This document shows positions 16,652 through 26,223 of a DNA stretch of 64,000 nt, one piece after another. The translations under genes and the position numbers were made by a program. Position 1 is the stretch's first letter. Every line of letters starts with the position of its first letter. The stretch covers positions 1,054,001 through 1,118,000 of the forward strand of contig NZ_JACFXU010000013.1 of assembly GCF_014077625.1 (NCBI RefSeq). The letters are read 5' to 3'. The stretch comes from Sediminihaliea albiluteola (lineage in GTDB: Bacteria; Pseudomonadota; Gammaproteobacteria; Pseudomonadales; Halieaceae). The notes under the pieces were generated by a model that did not search any database, was not told where the DNA came from, and saw nothing but the letters and a program-made list of their open reading frames with translations.

Positions 16652-17473
16652 CTAAGCCAGTGCGCGATAAATCATGCGTCCGGCAATCAACACTAAGAAC
16701 ACACCAAAGGCGAAAGACAAATGCTGTTGCGATAATCTGTGGGAGAACTTTGCCCCCAAAGGCGCTGTTAAAACAGTCATTGGCGCGATTAGAGCCAAGC
16801 CTATCACGCTGACGTAGCCCAAGTTGCCAAAGGGCACACGCGGATCATTCCAGCCGGTAAGGACATAGGCTAAGGCTCCAGGCAAGCTGATCAACAAGCC
16901 AAACAGGGCCGAGGTCCCCACAGCGCGATGCATGGGGGTACTCATCATCGTCAAGGTCGGCACACTCAGGGTGCCACCGCCAATACCAATCATGCTCGAC
17001 AGTGCGCCAATCGCAACTGCTGGCAGCTTGCCAAGCAACCCAGCTGGCGGGCCATCACTCAAGCGGAGATTAGTTAGAGGCAAGGCCATCTTGACCGCCA
17101 CCAACAAGGCCACAGCGGCAAACAGCAGCGATAACACGGTGCTATCAACTCGACTGGCCAGCAAGGTGCCCGCGACAGAACCCAGTAAAATATAGACTCC
17201 CCAGGAACGCGCCAGAGCAAAATCTACTGCGCCGCGGCTATGATGGGCCCGCACTGAAGAGAGCGAGGTGGGTACAATCGTTGCCAGTGAAGTTGCCACT
17301 GCGATATGCAGCGTGAGGGAAGGGTCAACCCCCGCGCGACTCAAGGCGATATCCAGCATCGGCACGATCACAATACCGCCACCTACCCCGAGTAAGCCAG
17401 CCAATATACCGCCGATGACGCCAGTCAGTAACATGGCAAAAATTAAAGGCAGCAGTTCCACCCATTCCGGCAT
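16652..17473 (-). CDS. TSUP-family (TauE/SafE) anion exporter
   Basis: A 273-residue inner-membrane protein with about eight hydrophobic helices. The glycine-rich repeat halves, GIIAGLLGVGGGIVIVPML-like near residue 25 and GALSSMIGIGGGTLSVPTL near residue 155, are the TSUP signature. Members export sulfite, sulfoacetate or other organosulfur anions. It starts 14 bases after the DUF1214 gene, which follows a sulfotransferase gene, so an operon handling sulfated or sulfonated compounds is suggested. AGGAAA lies eight bases before the ATG. The transported anion cannot be told from sequence. Confidence 0.88.
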   Translation of the reverse strand: MPEWVELLPLIFAMLLTGVIGGILAGLLGVGGGIVIVPMLDIALSRAGVDPSLTLHIAVATSLATIVPTSLSSVRAHHSRGAVDFALARSWGVYILLGSVAGTLLASRVDSTVLSLLFAAVALLVAVKMALPLTNLRLSDGPPAGLLGKLPAVAIGALSSMIGIGGGTLSVPTLTMMSTPMHRAVGTSALFGLLISLPGALAYVLTGWNDPRVPFGNLGYVSVIGLALIAPMTVLTAPLGAKFSHRLSQQHLSFAFGVFLVLIAGRMIYRALA

Positions 17474-17487
17474 GCAATTTTTTCCTA

Positions 17488-18588
17488 CTATAGATCAGTA
17501 AATTTAACGACTTTTGCCGCAATGGGCGGATGCTCGCTAGCACCAATCCAGCGCCAGCACATCGTGCCCCGATTGTGGCCAGCAGTTTCAAGCCAGTTAG
17601 GATGGTTTGGCTTACTGTGCGACACAATAATTTTAAGCGATCCGTCCGCCTCATAATGCGCGCTATGCTTGTTGAAATGAATCCTGTGGTAGCGATAATC
17701 CAAAGACTCCATCCACCAGTTTTGCAACACGAAATTCCAAGTCTGACAATTCGGCACTGTAGCCGCCTCGACTACTAGGGCCTCATCATCAGCTAAGTCC
17801 CAAGCGCTATGAAAATAATAAATATTGGGATCACCGCCTATAGCCTGACAGTAAGCTTGGTCGGCAGGAGCCACTTGGTTGGTCGTGGGCAAGAAACTTG
17901 AGGCCCAGTTGTCAAACAGAGCTGTTGTGTTTTTAAGAAACTGAATCGCCCCCTGCAGACCGCGGTCAAGTTTTTCAGCTGTCAGTGCTTCAGGGCGCTC
18001 ATGTTCAGCGCCGATACGCTCTAAGACGATCTCGGCGCGGGTTTCACTCTGTCTATCCTGAAAGGTTTGACGAACATTCAAGGAGTTGGTGTCAGGCCCC
18101 ATAGGGAGCCAATTACCGGGCTGCTCGCGCTGACTAATAATTAGCTCAAAACTACCATCTTCATTGACCAGCATATCTCTGGAGTCTAAGAAACCGTCGG
18201 TCTTCATACCACCGCCACTGCTGTAGCGGTTAATCACCGTAGCAAAGCCCAAATAGTCCACTGTGCCACGACTACCTTTTAGCCGGTAATCATAGTCAGG
18301 ATTCAAGGCTGCAGTCTGGTAGTAATTATCCGGGTTATCGGCACCTAATTTAATCGTCTCATGGGCTGGGCAGCGCAACACAGGAAAAGCAGCATCTCCG
18401 CCTTCGACAAAACTCTCTAAACCAGCGCGCAACATACGCGTGAGATAGCGATAGCCCTCGGCACGATCGAGAGCTGTGGCCGGTGCATTGGGAGAAAAAA
18501 CCAACTGCCCCGCCTCTTTTAAGCCATCACAAAAATCATCCCAAGCGCGACCATCCATTACTCGCGCAGTGCTGTCATTATTATTCAT
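17488..18588 (-). CDS. DUF1214 domain protein
   Basis: A 366-residue protein without a clear signal peptide. The C-terminal part (ATVPNCQTWNFVLQNWWMESLDYR, about residues 275-300, then SHSKPNHPNWLETAGHNRGTMCWRW) is the DUF1214 domain; the first half contains VDYLGFATVINRYSSGG and LIISQREQPGNWLPM. The biochemical role of the domain is unknown. It sits between the sulfotransferase gene (25 bases upstream) and the TSUP exporter gene (14 bases downstream). An AAGGAA site precedes the ATG. No catalytic motif is recognised, so no function is offered beyond its place in the operon. Confidence 0.8.
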   Translation of the reverse strand: MNNNDSTARVMDGRAWDDFCDGLKEAGQLVFSPNAPATALDRAEGYRYLTRMLRAGLESFVEGGDAAFPVLRCPAHETIKLGADNPDNYYQTAALNPDYDYRLKGSRGTVDYLGFATVINRYSSGGGMKTDGFLDSRDMLVNEDGSFELIISQREQPGNWLPMGPDTNSLNVRQTFQDRQSETRAEIVLERIGAEHERPEALTAEKLDRGLQGAIQFLKNTTALFDNWASSFLPTTNQVAPADQAYCQAIGGDPNIYYFHSAWDLADDEALVVEAATVPNCQTWNFVLQNWWMESLDYRYHRIHFNKHSAHYEADGSLKIIVSHSKPNHPNWLETAGHNRGTMCWRWIGASEHPPIAAKVVKFTDL

Positions 18589-18613
18589 AGTGATTCCTTA
18601 TCATCGCTGCGCC

Positions 18614-19768
18614 TTAGCCTAGACTAAGCTCGTAACGCAGGATGTAATCGCCAAATAAATCAGCCACTTCAGTCTGGCTGATACCATAATCTTCCAAGCG
18701 GTACTGGTGACGACCGTGCTTACCCTTAGGGTTCTGCTCAAGCCATCTAGTCATAGCAGCTCGGCCGGAATGGCTCAGTGGCCTTCCCCGAGCGGCATAA
18801 ATTGCCTCAATCGCCGGCCAGGGGTCAGCGACAAAGTCATCGTGTTTTATATCTAAAAATTGCCCCGGATAAGTGCTCTCAAGCGCTGCGCGATCCGCTT
18901 CAAATGTGCGGGTGTAAATTGCCAGCATCGCCATCCAGTCTCGGCCAATCTGCTGCCGATCAACGGCGTCTGAGCTACTGCGCCGCAAAAACTCACTAAA
19001 ACTACAGCCAGAGGCCACAAAGGAAAGCGGCGCCCGATGGGTCTGTACAATAATGGCATCGGGGTAGTAGTGCAGAATTTGCCGCAAACCGAGCTGATGA
19101 AAAGGTGCCTTCAGTACCCAGCTCCCGGGGTGTCGGTACTGCAGTAATTGTAATTGCCGCCGGTGACTACGATAGCAGTCACGCAGACCCAGCTGCTCAT
19201 AGAGCCAATTGGCATAGCTGGGTATATGAAACATTGCCGAATACTCAACCGACATAAACTCGCGGTTAAATAGCATATAGCACTCGTCGGGAGCTTCGGC
19301 ATCAATCAAATGCCTGTTTAAAAAACCGGGCAAAAAGGTCTCGGTAAGAGCCACGCTCTCAACCTGCTGCGCGATGCGCGGGTCGCAATGGTAAGTCGCA
19401 GTCTCTGGGGGCGGCACCGGGGACTGAGCCTCCCACAAGCGCAAAGTCCGATTTGTTTCATCCTGGTTGAGCATGTGGTGCAAGGCAGTGGTACCAGTGC
19501 GCGGCAGGCCAACAATAAACACCGGACGACTAATTTCCTGCTGCTCCACATCCGGATTCTGCTTAAGATAATCGACGATTTTTAGCCGGTTCACCAAACC
19601 CGAGTCAATAGTCATTTGAGCTCGCAGCTGACCAAAATCGTTGAGCTTAGCTTCGCTATTAAGCGCGTGTATTAATCGCTCTAGCGGCTCATGAAATGCC
19701 TCATCGCCAAAATCCCCCAAGCCCGTTTGTTCTTGGGCCGCCGCCAACATCTTATTCTTATCTAGCAC
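18614..19768 (-). CDS. PAPS-dependent sulfotransferase family protein
   Basis: A 384-residue sulfotransferase of the bacterial Sulfotransfer_3 type, which moves sulfate from PAPS to a small-molecule acceptor. The 5'-phosphosulfate loop is PVFIVGLPRTGTTALHHML near residue 80, and the 3'-phosphate region is VLKAPFHQLGLRQILHYYPDAIIVQTHR. The most likely start is GTG at 19768, six bases after GGAG; a TTG two codons earlier would touch the GGAG directly. It is the first gene of an operon with a DUF1214 protein and a TSUP exporter. Its acceptor substrate (lipid, sterol or other) is unknown. Confidence 0.85.
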   Translation of the reverse strand: MLDKNKMLAAAQEQTGLGDFGDEAFHEPLERLIHALNSEAKLNDFGQLRAQMTIDSGLVNRLKIVDYLKQNPDVEQQEISRPVFIVGLPRTGTTALHHMLNQDETNRTLRLWEAQSPVPPPETATYHCDPRIAQQVESVALTETFLPGFLNRHLIDAEAPDECYMLFNREFMSVEYSAMFHIPSYANWLYEQLGLRDCYRSHRRQLQLLQYRHPGSWVLKAPFHQLGLRQILHYYPDAIIVQTHRAPLSFVASGCSFSEFLRRSSSDAVDRQQIGRDWMAMLAIYTRTFEADRAALESTYPGQFLDIKHDDFVADPWPAIEAIYAARGRPLSHSGRAAMTRWLEQNPKGKHGRHQYRLEDYGISQTEVADLFGDYILRYELSLG

Positions 19769-20038
19769 GCTCAACTCCGCTGCTCTGCTTTTGTAGGCAG
19801 ACTACTCAGGCCAGAGCAGTCATTCAATTGAAACCTTAGACTGTCATAGGCAAAGACCCAGACAAGCTATGAATTGCCTCAACTCAGTTCAAAAACTAAT
19901 ACTTTGCTCGAGCTAACAGTCGACGTATTAACTACTGCTACGCTGGGCTAACTCAAGTCACTCCAAGCATATCTGGCGTTTTAATTTGGCGAAAAGCTGG
20001 CCCAGCAATGGACATACCGAGCCAGCTTGGAGGAAGGT

Positions 20039-20899
20039 TTATTTAAGTGCGGGAATTAAGGCAGAGAATTCTTCAATCATTGGCATGATAATTTCTGGGC
20101 GATCCCAGTTTTCCACGCCAACGCCGATATTGCAGCGGTGCACGCCCAAATCGCGATAAGATTTCAACAAATCTGCAGTAACTGGCGACATCACCACTAG
20201 CGTAATCTCAACATCATCTGGATTGCGCCCTGCCTCCTGAACTAATTTACGGAAGTCAGCAATACCTTGCTTGACATCAGGCATTGCCACATCCACTGGC
20301 ATCCAGCCATCAGCCCAGGCCGCCGCATGCTTAACACCCAGTGGCCCCATGGCGCCAAAGGTTACCGCGGGCCCACCAGCCTGAAGTGGCTTGGGCTCAA
20401 ACCAAACTGGATCAAAATCAATTAATTCACCGTGGTACTCTGGCTCTGACTCTGTATACAAGGTGCGCTGCGCTTCAACCAACTCTCTCATAGCCAAGTA
20501 GCGGCGATTCCAGGGTAAGTTAGTGGCGTTGTTGAACTCTTCTTCGTTCCAACCTACACCACAGCCGATAATCACTCGGCCATTGCTGAGGCGATCTAAA
20601 GTAGCAATGGTTTTGGCTTGAGAAAACAACTCCCGCTCCAGCAGCAGTGCAATGCCAGTTCCTAACTTGAGCTTTTCGGTCGCTGCCGCTGCTGCCATCA
20701 AGGAGACATAGGGGTCCATCATTTTCTTATAGGGTTCAGGCAATTCACCACCGGCAGGATATGGGCTGCTGCGGCACACCGGGATATGGCTGTGCTCGCC
20801 ATACCACAGTGATTCAAAACCAGCCTCTTCCAGTGTTTTGGCCAGTATTTCCGGCGCCGGGTCATCGGCGGTATTCATTGAGCTAAAACCTAAGTGCAT
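20039..20899 (-). CDS. LLM-class (luciferase-like) flavin-dependent oxidoreductase
   Basis: A 286-residue TIM-barrel enzyme of the bacterial-luciferase/F420-dependent group. The start MHLGFSSMNTADDPAPEILAKTLEEAGFESLWYGEHSHIPV and the block LDRLSNGRVIIGCGVGWNEEEF (about residues 100-120) match the TIGR03619-type subfamily. Members oxidise or reduce small substrates using FMN or F420; whether this organism makes F420 cannot be seen, and FMN is more usual in this group of bacteria. GAGGA precedes the ATG by seven bases. It stands alone, with 270 bases of apparently gene-free DNA between it and the sulfotransferase start. Confidence 0.85.
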   Translation of the reverse strand: MHLGFSSMNTADDPAPEILAKTLEEAGFESLWYGEHSHIPVCRSSPYPAGGELPEPYKKMMDPYVSLMAAAAATEKLKLGTGIALLLERELFSQAKTIATLDRLSNGRVIIGCGVGWNEEEFNNATNLPWNRRYLAMRELVEAQRTLYTESEPEYHGELIDFDPVWFEPKPLQAGGPAVTFGAMGPLGVKHAAAWADGWMPVDVAMPDVKQGIADFRKLVQEAGRNPDDVEITLVVMSPVTADLLKSYRDLGVHRCNIGVGVENWDRPEIIMPMIEEFSALIPALK

Positions 20900-21040
20900 T
20901 AAGCCGTCCTCTTTATTGAGTAAGTTAACTCTGAATGTACCCTCACAGAATCAGATACGCCACAATGACAGCACCAGCGACTGGCTTGGTTCAGATTAAT
21001 GAGCCTGACAGCGTAGTTAAATACAGCACCGCACTAATAA

Positions 21041-22093
21041 TCACTCGCGACGCTTGCGCACCGCAGTGGCCAATTCTTGTAGAACCTGCTCTGTATCCTC
21101 CCACTTGATACAGGGATCGGTAATGCTCTGACCGTAAATCAAGGGCTGACCAGGCACCACGTCTTGGCGACCTTCGATCAAATTACTCTCAATCATTACG
21201 CCAAAAATACTCTGACTACCGCGAGCCACCTGAGTCGCAATATTTTGCAACACATCGATTTGGCGGGCGGGTATTTTTCGGCTATTCGCGTGACTAGCAT
21301 CGATCATGATACGTGCTGGCAACCCACTTTTGGCCAGCATAGCGCTGGCGTCATCGACCGAGAACATATCGTAGTTAGGATGCTTGCCACCGCGCAAAAT
21401 CACATGGCAGTCGTCATTGCCAGCAGTTTGGAAAATTGCCGAACGGCCCTGTTTAGTTACCGATAAAAAATTGTGGGGTTGTGAAGCGGATTTAATGGCA
21501 TCAATAGCCACCTGTACATCGCCATCTGTAGCGTTTTTGAAACCCACCGGACAGGACAGGCCCGAAGCAAGCTCTCGATGCGTCTGACTTTCAGTGGTTC
21601 GCGCACCAATCGCCCCCCAGCTCACTAGATCTGCCAGATACTGAGGGCTAATGAGGTCTAAGTACTCGGTTCCTGTAGGCAGTCCCAGCTCAGCCATATC
21701 TAACAGCAACTGTCGCGCCAGGTTGAGGCCCTTATTAATCTGGAAGGTATTGTTCAAGTCCGGATCATTAATTAAGCCTTTCCAGCCTACCGTGGTACGG
21801 GGCTTTTCAAAATATACCCGCATCACGATCAATAAATCGTCGGCCAGCTCCGTAGCCAGCTCTTTCAGCTGAGTCGCATACTCTCTGGCCGCTGCAGGAT
21901 CGTGAATTGAACAGGGGCCGACTACCGCCAATAAGCGATCATCTTCACCACTAAGGATATTGTGAATACCCCGCCGAGCATGCTCCACGGTCTGTGCCGC
22001 AGCATTGGAAACAGGGATATCACTAATCAGTTTTTCAGGTGAAATCAATTCATTGGTTTTCAGAATACGCAGGTCATCGGTGCTAGTAGTCAT
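21041..22093 (-). CDS. 3-deoxy-7-phosphoheptulonate (DAHP) synthase, class I
   Basis: First enzyme of the shikimate pathway, condensing phosphoenolpyruvate and erythrose 4-phosphate. The 350-residue length equals E. coli AroG/AroF/AroH. Conserved blocks are LAVVGPCSIHD, MRVYFEKPRTTVGWKGLINDP, LPTGTEYLDLISPQY, GARTTESQTHRELASGLSCPVGFKNATDG and IDASHANSRK. The gene has its own promoter region and no aromatic-pathway neighbours. Which amino acid feeds back on it cannot be judged without alignment, so no allele letter is assigned. Confidence 0.95.
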   Translation of the reverse strand: MTTSTDDLRILKTNELISPEKLISDIPVSNAAAQTVEHARRGIHNILSGEDDRLLAVVGPCSIHDPAAAREYATQLKELATELADDLLIVMRVYFEKPRTTVGWKGLINDPDLNNTFQINKGLNLARQLLLDMAELGLPTGTEYLDLISPQYLADLVSWGAIGARTTESQTHRELASGLSCPVGFKNATDGDVQVAIDAIKSASQPHNFLSVTKQGRSAIFQTAGNDDCHVILRGGKHPNYDMFSVDDASAMLAKSGLPARIMIDASHANSRKIPARQIDVLQNIATQVARGSQSIFGVMIESNLIEGRQDVVPGQPLIYGQSITDPCIKWEDTEQVLQELATAVRKRRE

Positions 22094-22211
22094 GTTGTGG
22101 AAACCTTGAGTGTAAGAGAGCGAATACTATACGCTTAGCGCGGAATAACTGACTAATATACCATCGGCCGTCCTGCAATGCAGGGTCTCAAGAGCTATGC
22201 GGAGAACAGCT

Positions 22212-24602
22212 GTGAAATCAAAATTTGTCGCTTTCGGCCTGATCTTGGCCGCCGGCTTGGCCACTGCAGCCGAGCAACCGAGCCTCGAACTGATCATGTC
22301 CGATCCAGACTGGATCGGGAATGCGCCACAATCACCCTATTGGTCGGATTCAGGCGACAGTATTTACTACTCTCAAAAACAAGTCGGCGAAGATTTTAGC
22401 CAACTGTTTCGGCTGACACTGCCCGGTGGCGAAACATTAGCAGTTGATGAAAGTCGCAGCCCCGCCGATAGCGGCCGAGACAAAATATACAACTCAGATC
22501 GCTCCGCAGTGGCCTGGTTAGAGCGAGGAGACATCTTTCTTAAAGACTTAAAGAGTAAGCAAAGCCAACGAATTACGGCCACCGTCAGCGATGAAAGCCA
22601 CTTGCAATTCAGTGCCGATGACAATTCCCTGCAGTTCTTACGTGACGAGCAGTTTTTCAGTTTTGACTTGCAGCGCGGCAGCCTGCGACAGCTTACTGAT
22701 ATCAGACTAAGCGATGACCCAAAAGCAGAACAAGCTCGCTTTGATGTGCTGCGCGCACAGCAGGCTCGCACTTATCGCAGCCTGGTAGAATCAGCACAGC
22801 GCAGCGAGCGACGAGAAGCCGCCGAACAGCTCCGTGCCCAGCATCCGAAGGCTCTGTACCTAGGCAAAAACATCCGAGTTTTAGCGCGCAGCTTATCGCC
22901 TAATGGTGAGCAGCTAGCCCTGGTGGTAAGTGATGCCTCAGACGACACAGGCCGAGCAGGCAGCATGCCAAACTACCTGACAGCCGACGGCTATGTCACT
23001 GTCCGCGAGGTGCGCAGCAGAGTCGGTCGCAATACTGAGCGAGCACAAGATCTATTGATAGTGGATTTAAGCAGCAACAAAATAAGCAAAGTAGATTGGT
23101 CTAGCTTGCCTGGTATCGACCAAGATCCTCTGGCCAAGCTGCGTCTCTCGGCACTGAAATGGCACCTTGAGCAGGGCGCTAATGAAGCCGAAGTAAAACA
23201 AGCACTGACAGCCCCTGAGCAACGTGGGCTGAGTGTGACTCAGCTCAAATGGAGCCCCAATGGCCAGCACTTAGCCCTGCAATTATTAGCAAATGACTTT
23301 AAAGACCGCTGGCTAGTCAGCTACTCTCCCGCTGCAGCAGGAGCCCAGCTCAAGCTGCAGCACCGGCTCAGTGATGAAGCCTGGATCAACTGGGAATACA
23401 ATGATTTTGGCTGGTTGAGTGACAGCCGAAGCCTGTGGTTTTTATCGGAAGAGTCAGGCTATTCCCATCTCTACCGCAAAGCCTTTGACGAAAAGCGCGC
23501 CACTGCTCTAAGCTCTGGGCAGTTTGTGGTGCGTGAGCCAGCTATTGCTCCTGCTGAAGATTATGCATACCTAGTGGCCAACCGAGCGCATCCTGGCAAC
23601 TACCATGTCTACCGGGTGCCGCTAAGCGGTGGCGCCCTTGAGCAAGTTAGCGATTTAGACGGCGTCAGTAGCTTTGTGCTGTCCCCCAATAGCGAGCAGT
23701 TACTTATATCGCGCTCATGGTTCGATAGACACGAGGATTTATACCTTGGCGCCAGTGATGGTAGCCAAGGGCTTAAGCGCCTGACCGACACCGTCTCAGC
23801 GCGCTACCGTGAGATTGACTGGATCATACCCAAGATTGTTGAAGTGCCCTCTTCACATAGTGAGCGGCCTATTTACTCAAAGCTCTATTTACCCGCCGAC
23901 CACGACCCCAATAAGCGCTACCCTGCGCTGATGTTTGTGCACGGCGCCGGTTATACCCAAAACGCTCATTTCGGTTGGCCTTATTACTTCCGTGAATTCA
24001 TGTTTCACACAGTACTGAGTAATGCGGGTTACGTGGTACTGGATATGGATTACCGCGCCTCACAGGGCTACGGTCGCGACTGGCGTACCTCGATCTATCG
24101 CAACATGGGTCAGCCAGAACTGGAAGACTTCCTTGATGGCATTGACTACCTAGTAGAACAGCAGGGTGTCGAGCGCCACCGAGTTGGCATTTATGGCGGT
24201 TCTTACGGTGGCTTTATGACTTTTATGGCGCTATTTAAAGCACCTGAGGCCTTCGCTGCAGGTGCCGCCCTACGCCCCGTCGTCGACTGGATGCACTATG
24301 AAAATGACTATACTCAACGTATTCTTAATACTCCCTTAATAGACCCTGAAGCCTACCAGCGCAGTTCACCAATCAATCATGCAGCCGGTCTGGAGAAGCC
24401 TTTATTAATCACTTCTGGCATGCAGGATGACAACGTGTTTTTCCAAGACTCAGTGCTGATGGTGCAGCGCTTGCTGGAACTCAAAAAGCCGGATTTTGAA
24501 ATCGCCATCTACCCGCTAGAGGGTCATGGTTTTAGCAATCCCGAATCTTGGCTGGACCAATACCGCCGGATTTTTAAACTGATGCAGAAGCATCTGCAAT
24601 AA
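22212..24602 (+). CDS. S9-family (DPP IV-like) serine peptidase, secreted
   Basis: A 796-residue prolyl-oligopeptidase-family enzyme. A signal peptide (MKSKFVAFGLILAAGLATA) fits a GTG start at 22212, six bases after GGAGA; an ATG at 22197 would overlap that site. The first 500 residues are a beta-propeller with WD40-like repeats (ALKWHLEQG, WSPNGQHLALQ). The C-terminal alpha/beta-hydrolase has the nucleophile in GIYGGSYGGFMTFM, the Asp in GMQDDNVFF and the His in LEGHGFSNP, the order expected for the S9 triad. It probably cleaves dipeptides or short peptides in the periplasm. An NTF2-like gene follows 14 bases later. Confidence 0.93.
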   Translation: MKSKFVAFGLILAAGLATAAEQPSLELIMSDPDWIGNAPQSPYWSDSGDSIYYSQKQVGEDFSQLFRLTLPGGETLAVDESRSPADSGRDKIYNSDRSAVAWLERGDIFLKDLKSKQSQRITATVSDESHLQFSADDNSLQFLRDEQFFSFDLQRGSLRQLTDIRLSDDPKAEQARFDVLRAQQARTYRSLVESAQRSERREAAEQLRAQHPKALYLGKNIRVLARSLSPNGEQLALVVSDASDDTGRAGSMPNYLTADGYVTVREVRSRVGRNTERAQDLLIVDLSSNKISKVDWSSLPGIDQDPLAKLRLSALKWHLEQGANEAEVKQALTAPEQRGLSVTQLKWSPNGQHLALQLLANDFKDRWLVSYSPAAAGAQLKLQHRLSDEAWINWEYNDFGWLSDSRSLWFLSEESGYSHLYRKAFDEKRATALSSGQFVVREPAIAPAEDYAYLVANRAHPGNYHVYRVPLSGGALEQVSDLDGVSSFVLSPNSEQLLISRSWFDRHEDLYLGASDGSQGLKRLTDTVSARYREIDWIIPKIVEVPSSHSERPIYSKLYLPADHDPNKRYPALMFVHGAGYTQNAHFGWPYYFREFMFHTVLSNAGYVVLDMDYRASQGYGRDWRTSIYRNMGQPELEDFLDGIDYLVEQQGVERHRVGIYGGSYGGFMTFMALFKAPEAFAAGAALRPVVDWMHYENDYTQRILNTPLIDPEAYQRSSPINHAAGLEKPLLITSGMQDDNVFFQDSVLMVQRLLELKKPDFEIAIYPLEGHGFSNPESWLDQYRRIFKLMQKHLQ

Positions 24603-24616
24603 AAGGAAACAATAAA

Positions 24617-25021
24617 ATGGATTCAGATATTCCCCGCCTGCTAGCAGCCAAATATGCTCAATTCGCCGATGACAGAACCTTCTCCCGGATGGCTGAAATC
24701 ATGTCCGATGACTTTACTCAAACAGGGCCTGGCTTTGGCTCCAACAGTTTGCAAGAGTTCATCGACAACCTGGAGTTACTCAAAGATTACTCGGCCACTT
24801 TTCACCTTGTTGGCAATCAAGTGGGTGAATGGCACAACGAAATTTATACTGGCGAAACATGGTCCGTGGCCGCTCATATTTACGAGCGCGATGGCGTAAC
24901 GCGCAAATTGGATATGGGTATTCGCTATCAGGATGTGATTGAGAATGTGGAGGGGCGCTTCCGCTATACTTCAAGGAATCTCAATGTTGTCTGGACTCAG
25001 GACCTGCCCTGCCAAGGATAG
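24617..25021 (+). CDS. SnoaL/NTF2-like protein
   Basis: A 134-residue protein with the cone-shaped NTF2-like fold typical of SnoaL domains. The start has IPRLLAAKYAQFADDRTFSRMAEIMSDDFTQTGPGFGS, and two later Trp/Tyr-rich strands (GEWHNEIYTGETWSVAAHIY and RKLDMGIRYQDVIE) form the expected sheet. Such proteins bind or isomerise small hydrophobic molecules, but no catalytic residue set can be named here. It has no signal peptide. AAAGGAAA precedes the ATG, and it follows the S9 peptidase gene by 14 bases, so co-transcription is likely although no functional link is evident. Confidence 0.8.
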   Translation: MDSDIPRLLAAKYAQFADDRTFSRMAEIMSDDFTQTGPGFGSNSLQEFIDNLELLKDYSATFHLVGNQVGEWHNEIYTGETWSVAAHIYERDGVTRKLDMGIRYQDVIENVEGRFRYTSRNLNVVWTQDLPCQG

Positions 25022-25038
25022 TTATACAGGGCTAGGGC

Positions 25039-25638
25039 TTAGGATAAGTCTGTTAATACGACTTGGTGAGCAGCGCACCACTGGGTCAATTGCTCTGATA
25101 GTTCAACTGGCAAGTGTAAGTCGACACAGACCTGCTCACTGTAGTGCACCTCGTCAACCTCGCCCCCCTGCTCAGCTAACCAGTGACGCAGGGGCTGCTC
25201 GCAAGAAAAGTCACCGCAAGCTCGCCAGTAATCGTAAGCCACAAGCCGCTGGCTAGGGGCTTGATCCACGGCCAGCTGTGCCGCTGCACTGTAAGCCCGA
25301 ACCAAGCCCCCAGCGCCCAATTTGATGCCACCAAAATAGCGGATCACGATAATCAACACATCGCCTAGATGGCCATGCTGAAGCACGTTAAGAATGGGTC
25401 TGCCAGCGGTTCCCGCAGGTTCGCCATCATCGCTCATCCCCGCACTACCGGCATCCTGCGGCTTACCAAGTAAATAGGCCCAACAGTAATGACGAGCATC
25501 GGGGTAATCTGCCTGTGCCGCACTCAGTGCCGGCTGAACATCGGCACGGCTCTGAATAGGTAAAATCCGCGCGATGAAACGGCTTTTTTTAACCAGATGC
25601 TCAACCTCCCAGCTACCTGCAGGCACCTCATAGGACAT
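25039..25638 (-). CDS. yigZ: YigZ/IMPACT family protein
   Basis: A 199-residue member of the conserved YigZ/IMPACT family. The N-terminal domain has KKSRFIARILPIQSRADVQ, DARHYCWAYLLG, SDDGEPAGTAGRPILNVLQ and VIRYFGGIKLGAGGLVRAY, all family hallmarks; the last 70 residues form the second, ferredoxin-like domain. Its role is not settled; a link to translation control is suggested by the eukaryotic IMPACT homologue. It follows the DUF501 gene on the same strand by 36 bases and ends 17 bases from the convergent NTF2-like gene. Confidence 0.93.
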   Translation of the reverse strand: MSYEVPAGSWEVEHLVKKSRFIARILPIQSRADVQPALSAAQADYPDARHYCWAYLLGKPQDAGSAGMSDDGEPAGTAGRPILNVLQHGHLGDVLIIVIRYFGGIKLGAGGLVRAYSAAAQLAVDQAPSQRLVAYDYWRACGDFSCEQPLRHWLAEQGGEVDEVHYSEQVCVDLHLPVELSEQLTQWCAAHQVVLTDLS

Positions 25639-25674
25639 CGTCTTACACCATCTCCTTTCAGTATCGTTCCATGT

Positions 25675-26163
25675 TCAGCTCGACCAATACTGATCCAGCA
25701 TGCTACCCACGGTATTGGGCACCACAAGGTGAGCCGCATACCAAGTATGAAGGCAGCGAATACGCTTAAAGTCTTCAATGCCGCCTATACCACGGCGCGC
25801 CAGTACCTCAGTAAAACCGAGCCGCCCTAAACGCTCCCGTAGGGGCTCACTAAGGTAACTGTCACGCAGTGCAATATGAGCCTGGTGATCAGCGCGCATT
25901 GACTGCTGAAGACTCTGATCCTGATCGATGCGCAGTTGAAATTCAGCGATTAAGCCCTTCCCTTCAGCGCGATCGATGCGGTATATCAAATCGGGATCAA
26001 GCAACCAAAATAAGGTCGGAAAAGGTTTATCATCTACCAGTGAAGCGACCCGCAGCACCAGCGGTGCCCCCTGAGCATCGCTCACCGCCACCGCCTCTAA
26101 GCCCCTCGGCTCTCGACCTAGCAGTTCAGTAATATGGGCGATCTGTGTTGCATTCGGCTTCAC
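25675..26163 (-). CDS. DUF501 family protein
   Basis: A 162-residue protein of DUF501, conserved and without known role. Its middle segment LLGREPRGLEAVAVSD, then RVASLVDDKPFPTLFWLLDPDL and the C-terminal RGIGGIEDFKRIRCLHTWYAAHLV with VGSMLDQYW are typical. The chosen GTG at 26163 keeps the protein at the family's usual length and avoids overlap with divergent cobS; an in-frame ATG at 26337 would add 58 residues and run into cobS. No strong ribosome-binding site is seen before the GTG, so the exact start is uncertain. It may be co-transcribed with yigZ. Confidence 0.85.
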   Translation of the reverse strand: MKPNATQIAHITELLGREPRGLEAVAVSDAQGAPLVLRVASLVDDKPFPTLFWLLDPDLIYRIDRAEGKGLIAEFQLRIDQDQSLQQSMRADHQAHIALRDSYLSEPLRERLGRLGFTEVLARRGIGGIEDFKRIRCLHTWYAAHLVVPNTVGSMLDQYWSS

Positions 26164-26223
26164 GGTGTTGTGCTCTACTGCTAAAGTGGCGCCCAATTTT
26201 ACGCCAGCTGTAGAGTGAACACC

